Source: Planctomycetota bacterium
GTDB taxonomy: Bacteria > Planctomycetota > Brocadiia > JAJRTI01
Reading direction: 5' to 3'
Length of the DNA stretch: 9,694 nt
Assembly: GCA_024278415.1 (NCBI GenBank)
Contig: JAJRTI010000861.1
Location: 1 to 9,694, forward strand
The notes beneath the pieces were generated by a model. That model did no database searches, was not told where the DNA came from, and saw nothing but the letters and a program-made list of their open reading frames with translations. This document shows positions 1 to 6,452 of this stretch, in pieces; within the stretch, counting starts at the first letter, position 1, and every line of letters starts with the position of its first letter. The position numbers and the translations under genes are program-made.

Positions 1-31
1 GGCCTGCGGCCGCAACCCTGGGCTAGAAGCC

Positions 32-80
32 GGAAGCCCGTTGGGCTTCCAAACAGCGTTGCGTCAAGCGGAAACGCTGT
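32..80. other. Two adjacent hairpins in the left-edge non-coding stretch
   Basis: Two perfect inverted repeats lie side by side. GGAAGCCC (32-39) pairs with GGGCTTCC (43-50) over a 3-base loop. ACAGCGTT (53-60) pairs with AACGCTGT (73-80) over a 12-base loop. Neither is followed by a T run on either strand, so a classical intrinsic terminator is not shown. They may end a transcript of a gene lying left of the window. The stretch from 1 to 272 shows no convincing gene; open frames here lack ribosome binding sites and family resemblance. Confidence 0.4.
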
Positions 81-184
81 CCATCGAACTCGCGCACGTT
101 CATGGGGCCAACGGCTGTTGCAATCGGCTGAAGTGTTACGAGACGACTAGTGTTATACCCACGAGCATCACGCGCGGCTTTGCC

Positions 185-215
185 TTGGCGACTTGGGGCG
201 CGGTTCGTGTATAAT
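185..215 (+). promoter_or_regulatory. Sigma-70-type promoter for the 273-2375 gene
   Basis: A perfect TATAAT -10 hexamer lies at 210-215 in otherwise GC-rich DNA. Possible -35 boxes are TTGGCG at 185-190 (19-base spacer, slightly long) or TTGGGG at 193-198 (11-base spacer, too short for the standard). Transcription would start near 222 and give a leader of about 50 bases before the ATG at 273. The -10 match is clear; the -35 choice is uncertain. Confidence 0.55.
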
Positions 216-272
216 CCCGTGCGCCATGTCGCCCAACTGGCGACGGCGCCGGGCACTCGACCAAGGTCTGCT

Positions 273-2375
273 ATGGCGATGGTCCCCAAGCCACATCCCC
301 TCCTGCTTCTGCTCGTGTGCGGCGCGTGCGCCGCGGCGGCTGGGCAAACGAACCTCGTCAGGAATGGCGGGTTCGAGGCTCGCAACGGGGCCGGCTCCCC
401 CGCGGGCTGGCGCTTCTTCACGGACAAGACCGGCAAGGGAGAGGCCCGCGTCGAGGACGGAGCGCTGCGCCTCGCCAACACGTCTGACCGCGGCCGGGTG
501 AGCCTGACGCAGACGGTGCGCGTGTGGCGCGACAGCCCGTATGAACTTCGCGTGCGCATCAAGGGTGGGACTGGCGCGCCGATCTTCCAGGTGACGGAAG
601 ACGTGCGCGGGGCCAAGGGCTACCAAAAGCGATACGACCACTATCTCGAGAGCGGGTACGCCGGGCCGTGGAAGACATTCTCCTTTAAGCTCAAGTCCGC
701 GGCCAAGGCCACGAAGTTCCGCGTCACCTTGGGCCTGCGCAACCGCGGGGTGGCTTGGTTCGACGACGTGAGCGTGGTGTGCCTGTCCGACAAGGAGCCC
801 CCACTCTTGGCGGAAGACCGCATCGAGTTGACGCCGTGGCGCACGAAGGACGACATTGTCGAGGGGTGGGACTGGTCGCTGCCGCCAGGCGTGAAGGCCG
901 TCCCTTACTCCGGCGTGCATTACTCCAGCCGCGACTATCGCATGGTGCCGGGCAATCGCTGCGTGAGCGTGCGCGCGAGTTGGCGTGAGTGCGAACCGGA
1001 GGAGGGCCAGTACGACTTCGAGCCCCTGCGCCAGCGATTGGCCGACTTGCCCAAGTGGGCCGCGGGCGCGGAGCTACATGTGTACGCGTCGGTTTGGGAG
1101 ACCCAGTATTTCACCGACGCGTCCCTCGCCACAGTGAAACGCACCACGCCCGGCACCGCGCCGAAGTGGCTTGTAGAGAAGTACGGCGTCCCGATCAAAC
1201 CCGAAAAGCCGAAGACGAACATTGGCATGCCGTTTCAAGTCGTGAACCTCGACATCTGGAATCCGGACTACCACTCGCGCTACTTGAAGTTCGTCGATGC
1301 GTTCGGCAAGAGCGGGATCGCCCAGTCGCCGAAGCTCCTCATCGCCTACGTGCACGGCTGGTCCAGCAGCCGCGGGGAGGAGGCTGGCGGCCGGTATAGT
1401 GCCAGCGAGATTAAGTGCATGAAGGAGCGTCTCGCCGCGTGGGCGCGTGCGTTCAAGGGCGTCGAACGCAAGCTCGCGTGGGTGGGCAACCACGGCGAGT
1501 TGCTCGACTACGCGTACCGCCTGGGCATGGGCCAGCGCAACGGGTTCATCGAGATGTACATGATCCACACGAACAACCCGCAACTCGGCCAGCGCATCGA
1601 CCAGGACGGCTACCTGGTCACCGACGAGTCCTGCCCGCCCATCGCCGAGAATCGGGCGTTTGGCGACGAAAACGAAGAGTACAGCCCCAAGTGGCACGTG
1701 GCGCGGTTCGGACCCGTCGAGACGTTCCGCCACCGCTACCACGAGTCCATGCTGCGCGCGCTCCAGATGCGGCGCAACTTCCTCTGGGTCGAGGGGAAGC
1801 CTTGGGTGGATTTGCCGCTGCTCGCGTACGTGAGCCTCGAGCTGGGCCGCAACGTGGCCAACGCGCCGGACGCGTGGTGCTACCTGCGCGAGAGCATCGT
1901 GCGGCACAAGGGCAAGCCTACGCCGGCGAAGAACTTCGAGCGTTGGCTCTACCAGCGCGACCGCAAGGGTTGCGTCGCGGCGCCCACGGCCAAGGTGGAC
2001 ATCCCCAAGCAGCAGTTCCCCCACCACCCCAAGCACAAGTACGACTACACCGCCCGGCGCACGGACCGCGCGTCCGGCAACGACCGCATCGGATTCGCAC
2101 TCGACGACCGGTTCCTGTTTGGCGGCCCGCACCGCGTCGCGATCAAGGTGACGTACCACGACATCGGCAAAGCCGCCTGGGCGCTCGCGTACAAGACGCC
2201 CGACGGCGAAGCGACGCGCGTGATCCGCTGCCAAGCCACAGGCAAGGTGAAGACTGCAACGTTCTTCCTCGACGACGCGTGCTTCCCCGCGAAAGGCATG
2301 GAATTCGACTTCGAGATTCGCGCAATCGAGGGCGACGCGACGGTCTCGTTCGTGCGCGTGATCAAGTTAGACTGA
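273..2375 (+). CDS. Secreted CBM4/9-like plus TIM-barrel glycoside hydrolase-like protein
   Basis: A 700-residue protein that looks exported. I chose ATG 273 because it has AAGG at 263-266 and begins a signal peptide (MAMVPKPHP, then a leucine run, cleavage near AAAAG-Q at about residue 25); ATG 279 is an alternative. The frame stays open back to 150, but that extension would bury the signal peptide. Residues 26-170 form a carbohydrate-binding jelly roll of CBM4/9 style (NLVRNGGFE near the start, WFDDVSV near the end). Residues 185-550 look like a GH42/DUF4832-type barrel: ASWRECEPEEGQYDF (236-249) is the usual W-E-P-E-G-Y-D-F strand, and HGWSSSRGEE (361-370) sits where this group carries its acid/base Glu. 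Residues 580-700 form a C-terminal beta-sandwich (FFLDDACF). Enzyme activity and substrate are inferred; the second catalytic Glu is not certain. Likely role: extracellular or periplasmic polysaccharide breakdown. Confidence 0.85.
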   Translation: MAMVPKPHPLLLLLVCGACAAAAGQTNLVRNGGFEARNGAGSPAGWRFFTDKTGKGEARVEDGALRLANTSDRGRVSLTQTVRVWRDSPYELRVRIKGGTGAPIFQVTEDVRGAKGYQKRYDHYLESGYAGPWKTFSFKLKSAAKATKFRVTLGLRNRGVAWFDDVSVVCLSDKEPPLLAEDRIELTPWRTKDDIVEGWDWSLPPGVKAVPYSGVHYSSRDYRMVPGNRCVSVRASWRECEPEEGQYDFEPLRQRLADLPKWAAGAELHVYASVWETQYFTDASLATVKRTTPGTAPKWLVEKYGVPIKPEKPKTNIGMPFQVVNLDIWNPDYHSRYLKFVDAFGKSGIAQSPKLLIAYVHGWSSSRGEEAGGRYSASEIKCMKERLAAWARAFKGVERKLAWVGNHGELLDYAYRLGMGQRNGFIEMYMIHTNNPQLGQRIDQDGYLVTDESCPPIAENRAFGDENEEYSPKWHVARFGPVETFRHRYHESMLRALQMRRNFLWVEGKPWVDLPLLAYVSLELGRNVANAPDAWCYLRESIVRHKGKPTPAKNFERWLYQRDRKGCVAAPTAKVDIPKQQFPHHPKHKYDYTARRTDRASGNDRIGFALDDRFLFGGPHRVAIKVTYHDIGKAAWALAYKTPDGEATRVIRCQATGKVKTATFFLDDACFPAKGMEFDFEIRAIEGDATVSFVRVIKLD

Positions 2376-2386
2376 CAGCGGCGAGA

Positions 2387-2482
2387 AACGCAATCCGCCG
2401 TGCGGCGGACGCAGAGGCGCAAAGGCGCAAAGAAGAACCACCACAGTCCTCTGCGCCTCTGCGTCTTCGCGCCTTTGCGTTT
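2387..2482. repeat. Intergenic inverted array of 8-bp units, copy 1
   Basis: This element starts 11 bases after a stop codon. Its parts are AACGCAAT, a short hairpin CCGCCG-TG-CGGCGG (2396-2409), three direct octamers (CGCAGAGG, CGCAAAGG, CGCAAAGA; 2410-2433), a 14-base loop, then four octamers in inverse orientation (CCTCTGCG, CCTCTGCG, TCTTCGCG, CCTTTGCG; 2448-2479) and TTT. The arms can pair in more than one register. The first 46 bases recur at 3747-3792 with one mismatch. It may act as a terminator for the upstream gene or be a non-autonomous mobile element. No promoter for the following gene is visible here. Confidence 0.85.
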
Positions 2483-2487
2483 CCTCT

Positions 2488-2493
2488 GAGGAG
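2488..2493 (+). promoter_or_regulatory. Strong Shine-Dalgarno site for the UroD-like gene
   Basis: GAGGAG lies 5 bases before ATG 2499, immediately after the repeat element. It fixes the start of the UroD-like frame. By contrast, no comparable site precedes ATG 3102 in the same frame. Confidence 0.75.
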
Positions 2494-2498
2494 TAACG

Positions 2499-3098
2499 AT
2501 GACGAACAGTAGAGACATTCAGATTCTCCGCGACCTCGCCAAGCAGTACATGGAGATCGCGAGCCAGCCCGTCCAAGACGAACGCCGCGACTTGTGGCGC
2601 AAGCACAACAGCTTTGTGCGCACGCGGCCGCTGGTGCTCGTGAATCCCTTTGCGTGCTGGCCGGAGTTTCCCGAGTCGCAGCAACTCGCGTGCGAGGATC
2701 CCTTCTTCCGCGGCCACGAGCAGACGCTGCGCCGCGCGCTCGTGCAAGACACGTTTGGCGACGACCACATTGTCGAGCCGTGGATCACGCAGCGCGCGTC
2801 GCTTGTCACGCCGCCGGGCGGCCTGTGGGGCGTGCCCTTTGGCCGCATCCCCACCACGGAGAAGGGCGGGTCGTGGAAGTTCGATCCGCCGCTCAAGGAA
2901 TTGGACGACATCGAGAAGCTCGTCGAGCCGAACCACGTGATCGACGAGGAGGCGACGGAGCGCAACGTGAGCCGACTGCGCGACGCAGTCGGCGACATCC
3001 TCGAGGTGAACGTGGACCGCACGCCCGCGTGGACCGGCTGGGCCGGCGACATCTCCACGCACCTGGCCTACCTGCGCGACATCGGCCAGATGATGTGA
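2499..3098 (+). CDS. UroD-like protein, N-terminal part, ends at an in-frame TGA
   Basis: These 199 residues are the first half of a uroporphyrinogen-decarboxylase-like barrel (the family includes true UroD and the MtaA/CmuA-type methylcobamide methyltransferases). They end at TGA 3096-3098, and the same reading frame then continues as the rest of the family fold to 3740. Together the two parts make 413 residues, a normal length for this subgroup. Recognisable features are PLVLVNPFACWPEF (about 45-58), FGDDHIVEPWI (86-96), PPGGLWGVPFG (103-113) and WAGDISTHLAYLRDIGQMM (181-199). The last of these runs straight into DMADNPEWLHRL after the stop, matching the usual GLEQLMxDMxDxPE helix of relatives. 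The truncated product alone would lack half of the barrel. Substrate unknown; no corrinoid protein is adjacent, so a methyltransferase role is only possible. Confidence 0.8.
   Translation: MTNSRDIQILRDLAKQYMEIASQPVQDERRDLWRKHNSFVRTRPLVLVNPFACWPEFPESQQLACEDPFFRGHEQTLRRALVQDTFGDDHIVEPWITQRASLVTPPGGLWGVPFGRIPTTEKGGSWKFDPPLKELDDIEKLVEPNHVIDEEATERNVSRLRDAVGDILEVNVDRTPAWTGWAGDISTHLAYLRDIGQMM
3096..3098 (+). other. In-frame TGA (codon 200 of the UroD-like frame)
   Basis: The codons read GGC CAG ATG ATG TGA GAC ATG GCC GAC. Both halves are in one frame and both match the same family without a gap, so this is an internal stop and not the natural end of a gene. Possible meanings are a nonsense mutation, a sequencing error, termination with re-initiation at ATG 3102 (3 bases on), or recoding as selenocysteine. 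A short hairpin CCGG(3114-3117)/CCGG(3128-3131) with a 10-base AG-starting loop lies 15 bases downstream. This fits only the loosest bacterial SECIS description. TGA is used as an ordinary stop at 2373, 3738, 6364 and 9463, so a global reassignment is unlikely. Confidence 0.85.
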
Positions 3099-3101
3099 GA
3101 C

Positions 3102-3740
3102 ATGGCCGACAACCCGGAGTGGCTGCACCGGCTCTGCAAGTTCATGAGCGACGGCGTGCTTAAGACGCACGACCAGGCCGAAGCCGCGGGCGATTGGCGC
3201 CTGGCCAACCACGCGAACCAGGCCGTGCCGTACGCGCAGGATCTCGACGACCCCAAGGCCAACAGCGAGCCGGTCACGCGCGACCGGCTGTGGCTGTTCA
3301 TGGCCGCGCAGGAGATGGCGCAGGTGAGCCCGGCCATGCACGACGAGTTTTGCCTCCAGTATCAGATGCCGATAATGAAGAAATTCGGGCTCGTGAGCTA
3401 CGGCTGCTGCGAGGATCTGACGCAGAAGATCGACATGCTGCGCCAGATCCCGAACCTGCGCCGCATCTCGGTGACACCCGTAGCCGATCCCAAGAAGTGC
3501 GCGGAGCAGATCGGCGACGACTACGTCATCTCCTGGCGCCCCAACCCGTCGCAGATGATTTGCTGCGGCTTCGACCCCGACCTCATCCGCCAGGTCGTGC
3601 GCGACGCGATGGACGCGTTCGCCGCGCATGGCTGCCACGTCGACGTCAATCTCAAGGACGTGCAGACGGTGCAAGGCAAGCCGGAGAACCTGCGCCGGTG
3701 GGTGGAGATCGTGCGGGGCATCACCGACGAGTATGTCTGA
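3102..3740 (+). CDS. UroD-like protein, C-terminal part
   Basis: These 212 residues are the second half of the UroD-like barrel, in the same frame as 2499-3098. Family signatures are DMADNPEWLHRLCKFM (beginning before this ATG), RDRLWLFMAAQEMAQVSPAMH, KFGLVSYGCCEDL, IPNLRRISVTPVADP and VNLKDVQTV, the set typical of the environmental UroD-like subgroup with YGCCE at the position where methyltransferase relatives carry a metal-binding Cys. There is no Shine-Dalgarno site before ATG 3102, so independent expression would need re-initiation after the TGA. The C-terminal half keeps all its motifs and shows no frameshift, which argues against old decay. It stops with TGA, 6 bases before the second octamer element. 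Listed separately because a standard genetic code splits it; biologically it belongs with 2499-3098. Confidence 0.8.
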   Translation: MADNPEWLHRLCKFMSDGVLKTHDQAEAAGDWRLANHANQAVPYAQDLDDPKANSEPVTRDRLWLFMAAQEMAQVSPAMHDEFCLQYQMPIMKKFGLVSYGCCEDLTQKIDMLRQIPNLRRISVTPVADPKKCAEQIGDDYVISWRPNPSQMICCGFDPDLIRQVVRDAMDAFAAHGCHVDVNLKDVQTVQGKPENLRRWVEIVRGITDEYV

Positions 3741-3746
3741 GATTTC

Positions 3747-3855
3747 AACGCAATCCGCCGTGCGGCGGACGCAGAGGCGCGAAGGCGCAAAGACGGAAAA
3801 GCCCAGGCACGGAACAGACCTCCTTGCATTTCTGCGCCTCCGCGCCTTTGCGTTT
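3747..3855. repeat. Intergenic inverted array of 8-bp units, copy 2
   Basis: The left 46 bases (3747-3792) match 2387-2432 with a single mismatch, including the CCGCCG-TG-CGGCGG hairpin (3756-3769) and three octamers. The loop (about 3794-3830) is longer and unrelated. The right arm, TCTGCG-CCTCCGCG-CCTTTGCG-TTT (3831-3855), is the inverse of the octamers. It has the same orientation as copy 1, so the two copies bracket the UroD-like gene. It begins 6 bases after the stop codon. Probable roles are as for copy 1. Confidence 0.82.
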
Positions 3856-3866
3856 GTTCTTGGTCT

Positions 3867-3910
3867 GGGGACACGACGTCGGACGCTTCGCGTCCTTGAT
3901 TCATGTCCCC
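3867..3910. repeat. Nested palindrome upstream of the radical SAM gene
   Basis: The outer stem GGGGACA (3867-3873) pairs with TGTCCCC (3904-3910); after one mismatch GA (3875-3876) pairs with TC (3901-3902). Nested inside is GGACGC-TTC-GCGTCC (3881-3895), a perfect 6-bp stem. The element ends 30 bases before ATG 3941. With the octamer array it accounts for most of the 200-base gap. No T run follows, so it could be a transcript-stabilising or REP-like element rather than a terminator. Confidence 0.7.
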
Positions 3911-3940
3911 GGCCTCTTCCCATTTGAAGGCCTGTTAGCC

Positions 3941-5236
3941 ATGTACGACCTGCATCCCAAAGGCGGTTTCGCCCACGAACGCGTTTTCGACAACCCCCGC
4001 GCGCTCGCGCGCATGGAGCGCATGCTCGATGCCATGCACATCCCGCTCGACTCCGTACCCAAGGTGGGCATGGGCGACGTGGAGGAGATCATCGAGTTGT
4101 CCGGCGCGACGGAAGCCGTCGCGGCCGAGGACGTGCGCCGCGGGGGACATGGCCGGGTGCGGCAGGGCCGGGTCCGGCTCGAAGAGGATCCGGTCATCGT
4201 GTTCAACACGTTCGTGTGGGACCCGGACAAGCGCGCGCCGGCGCCGGAAGGGATGAAGTTCACCAACCCCCATGCGTCGCGGCTGGTGCGGCTGTTCAGC
4301 GGGGTGGGCGAAGACTTCGCGTTCAGCAAGCGCGACCTGTACCGGGCCGACCGCGACTGGGTCTGCCAGGGCGGGTGGGGCATCCACAGCATTGCGGGTT
4401 GCGTGCACAAGTGCGACTACTGCGGCCAGGGCTTCATCACCACGCTGCTGCTGGACCTGGAGGAATTCTGCGACCACCTCAAGATCATGTTCAAGGACCA
4501 GCCGCAGCAGCATTTGCACCGCTACGATCTGTACAGCGACATCCTCGCGTTCGAGCCGGAATACGGCTGCTCCGAGGTGGTGGGCAAGTGCTTCGACGAG
4601 ACGGACGACAAGTACCTGCTTCTCTACACGCGCAGCGACAACGTGCAGCACCTCGTGGACTTGCCCTACCAGGAGCACACGCTCGGCAACTGGACGCTGT
4701 CCATGGACACGGTGTCTCGCGTGATCGAGCGCGACTCGCCTCCGCTCGCGGACCGCATCGAGGCCATGCGCATTTGCCAGGACGCGGGCTACGTGGTGCG
4801 GGCCGGCTTCTCGCCCATCATCCCCATCAAGAACTGGCGGGAAGAGACCACGGAGATGCTCGAATTGCTATTCTCCAAAGTACAGCCGGAAGTGCTCCGC
4901 GGTTGGGTGCTCGCCATGATGGACGCGGAGGAGTACGCGGCTATGTTCGCGCACGTGGAGATGGATGAGCATTTTATGAAGCGCATGCACGAGGATGCAC
5001 AGGAACTCAACGGCTTGCACCACGCGCCGTTCCCGTTGGACGTGCGCGCGGAGATCTACCGCCATTACATACGCGAGGCCCGGCGCATCAGCCCCGAGAC
5101 GCCGTTTGCGCTTTGCACCGAGCACCCCAAGCTGTGGGAGATGCTCGAAGACGACCTGTGCATGGAGCGCGATGCGATGTTCTGTTGCTGCGGCGGATTG
5201 AGTGTGCCTGGCGGCTGGAGGAAGCGACGCGCGTAA
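3941..5236 (+). CDS. Radical SAM protein, spore photoproduct lyase-like
   Basis: A 431-residue protein. The radical SAM cluster motif is C154-VHK-C158-DY-C161 in IAGCVHKCDYCGQGF, which would bind a 4Fe-4S cluster and S-adenosylmethionine. Downstream features fit the spore-photoproduct-lyase-like group: DKYLLLYTRSDNVQHL (223-238), LSMDTVSRVIERDSPPLADR (253-272), AGYVVRAGFSPIIPIKNWRE (282-301) and an ending FALCTEHPKLWEML (389-402) followed by a Cys cluster CCC (415-417). The family reverses thymine photoproducts in DNA in spore formers; many relatives in non-sporulating bacteria have no known substrate. The first 140 residues are an N-terminal extension longer than in SplB, whose cluster motif starts near residue 90. 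ATG 3941 is chosen for GAAGG at 3926-3930 (10 bases upstream); no earlier in-frame ATG is plausible. The next gene begins 14 bases after the TAA, suggesting one transcript. Confidence 0.85.
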   Translation: MYDLHPKGGFAHERVFDNPRALARMERMLDAMHIPLDSVPKVGMGDVEEIIELSGATEAVAAEDVRRGGHGRVRQGRVRLEEDPVIVFNTFVWDPDKRAPAPEGMKFTNPHASRLVRLFSGVGEDFAFSKRDLYRADRDWVCQGGWGIHSIAGCVHKCDYCGQGFITTLLLDLEEFCDHLKIMFKDQPQQHLHRYDLYSDILAFEPEYGCSEVVGKCFDETDDKYLLLYTRSDNVQHLVDLPYQEHTLGNWTLSMDTVSRVIERDSPPLADRIEAMRICQDAGYVVRAGFSPIIPIKNWREETTEMLELLFSKVQPEVLRGWVLAMMDAEEYAAMFAHVEMDEHFMKRMHEDAQELNGLHHAPFPLDVRAEIYRHYIREARRISPETPFALCTEHPKLWEMLEDDLCMERDAMFCCCGGLSVPGGWRKRRA

Positions 5237-5250
5237 GAACGCGGCCCCCC

Positions 5251-6366
5251 ATGTCCGATCCCGTTCATCCAGCGCTGAAGAGCGCCCAAAGCATTGTCGA
5301 CAGCATGCCCGACGGGGTATACGTCGTGGACACGCAGAGGCGCATTGTGTCTTGGAACAAGGCTGCGGAGCGCATCACGGGCTGGAAAGCGGAGGAGGTC
5401 GTAGGCACGAGTTGTTACAGCGGCGTGCTTGCGCACGTGGACGCGGACGGCCATCTGCTGTGCGGGCACGAGTTCTGCCCGCTCCACCGGTCGATCGTCA
5501 CCAAGAAGCGCAACGCGTCGCCGCTGCTCGTATATGCACTCTCCAAGCGCGGTGCGCGTATCCCGCTGGAGGCGAACGTGGCGCCCATCCTCGACGACGC
5601 GGGCAAGGTCGTGGGCGGGGTGGAGACGTTCCGCGACATCAGCGAGAGCGTGCGGAACATGGAGATCGCGCGCGAGGTGCAAGACGAGGCCATGACCCTC
5701 AGAGCGCCCCAGTCGGACCGGGTCGAGTTCGAGACGCACAACACCCCGGCCGACTTGGTGGGCGGCGACTTCTTTCGCGTCGAGGAACTCCGGCCAGACG
5801 TGTTCGCGATCATGCTGGCCGACGTGACCGGCCACGGCATCTCCGCCGCGCTCCAAACCATGTTTCTCCGCGCGCTCTGGGAGGAATGCCGCGTCCGCCT
5901 GGACGATCCCGAAGCGTTCCTGGAGGCGATGAATAATCGGCTCGCGGTGCTCGCCACAGACGGCCGTTTCGCCACGGCCATCTATGGCGTCGTGGATGCC
6001 GGCGCGCAGACGTTCACCTATTCCACGGCCGGCCACCCTGAGCCAATCTTCATTGGCGAGGAGCCGCTCCCATTGGCCGCCCACGGCTTGCCGCTGGGCA
6101 TCATCTCGGGAGCCGAATACGGCGCAACCGTGCGGAAGCTGATAGCCGGCCAACGCGTGTATCTGTACTCGGACGCGGCGTATGAGACCCCGAGTCCTGA
6201 GGGCAAGCTCTTCGGCATCTCGCGCCTCCAGAAGATTCTCGAACAACTGGACGGACTCGACCCCGCCGCGCGCTATCGCGAGCTGGAGAAGGCGCTGCTC
6301 GATCACGGCCACACGTTGCGCCTGCCAGACGACTTGACGCTGATTGGGTTCAGGCTCAAGGGGTGA
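5251..6366 (+). CDS. PAS domain plus SpoIIE-type PP2C phosphatase (RsbU-like)
   Basis: A 371-residue cytoplasmic sensor phosphatase with no membrane segment. Residues 12-130 are a PAS domain (GVYVVDTQRRIVSWNKAAERITGW) of the subtype with a Cys/His insert: C55, H62, C71, H73, C76, H79 around DADGHLLCGHEFCPLHR. Residues 131-150 look like a linking helix. Residues 160-371 are a PPM/SpoIIE phosphatase: LVGGDFF (169-175, metal-ligand D173), ADVTGHGISAAL (190-201), STAGHPEP (258-265), YSDAAYE (306-312; usually YTDGVTE) and PDDLTLI (359-365). Such enzymes dephosphorylate anti-anti-sigma (STAS) proteins and so release sigma factors, or control related partner-switching steps. No STAS protein or anti-sigma kinase is in the window. 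The usual second Asp after GGDFF is R176; SpoIIE also lacks it. ATG 5251 is 14 bases after the radical SAM stop with no clear Shine-Dalgarno site, so translation may be coupled. Confidence 0.9.
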   Translation: MSDPVHPALKSAQSIVDSMPDGVYVVDTQRRIVSWNKAAERITGWKAEEVVGTSCYSGVLAHVDADGHLLCGHEFCPLHRSIVTKKRNASPLLVYALSKRGARIPLEANVAPILDDAGKVVGGVETFRDISESVRNMEIAREVQDEAMTLRAPQSDRVEFETHNTPADLVGGDFFRVEELRPDVFAIMLADVTGHGISAALQTMFLRALWEECRVRLDDPEAFLEAMNNRLAVLATDGRFATAIYGVVDAGAQTFTYSTAGHPEPIFIGEEPLPLAAHGLPLGIISGAEYGATVRKLIAGQRVYLYSDAAYETPSPEGKLFGISRLQKILEQLDGLDPAARYRELEKALLDHGHTLRLPDDLTLIGFRLKG

Positions 6367-6390
6367 TTGTGTTATCCTATGGGGTTCAGG

Positions 6391-6452
6391 GCGGGCTTCG
6401 CTCGCAAACCCGGAGCGGAACGCCTTCGCGTTCCGTCACCACCGTGCGGTGG
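6391..6452. repeat. Short hairpins after the phosphatase gene
   Basis: GCGGGC-TTC-GCTCGC (6391-6405) forms a 6-bp stem with one G-T pair, 24 bases after the stop at 6366. CCACCG-TG-CGGTGG (6439-6452) is a perfect stem with the same GTGC centre as the CCGCCG-TG-CGGCGG hairpins at 2396 and 3756, with one A-T pair in place of a G-C pair. Either may help end the upstream transcript; neither has a T run. Confidence 0.6.

Noticed and set aside
149..160. Possible second promoter around TTATACCC
   Set aside because: The weak -10 has only a TGTTA direct repeat 17 bases upstream; the TATAAT at 210 is far better.
150..272. 41-residue N-terminal extension of the barrel protein
   Set aside because: It would include the -10 promoter box as coding sequence and place the signal peptide internally. 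ATG 273 has AAGG upstream and starts the signal peptide.
1074..2234. Long open frame on the - strand opposite the barrel protein
   Set aside because: Same low-complexity Ala/Val/Arg composition as other antisense shadows and no start signals.
2387..3855. CRISPR-like array from the recurring short units
   Set aside because: The units are 8 bp, contiguous and inverted between arms, with no regular spacers and no cas genes.
2387..3855. Composite transposon carrying the UroD-like gene
   Set aside because: No transposase and no target-site duplication that I can see; kept only as a possibility under the repeat finding.
3194..3940. Upstream extension of the radical SAM frame, giving a 680-residue protein
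   Set aside because: This part overlaps the UroD-like gene in another frame and crosses the repeat element; its translation is Arg/Ala/Pro-rich with no family signal. ATG 3941 with GAAGG upstream is the real start.
6369..6381. Possible -10 (TATCCT) after the phosphatase gene
   Set aside because: No -35 at a usable distance and a weak -10 match.
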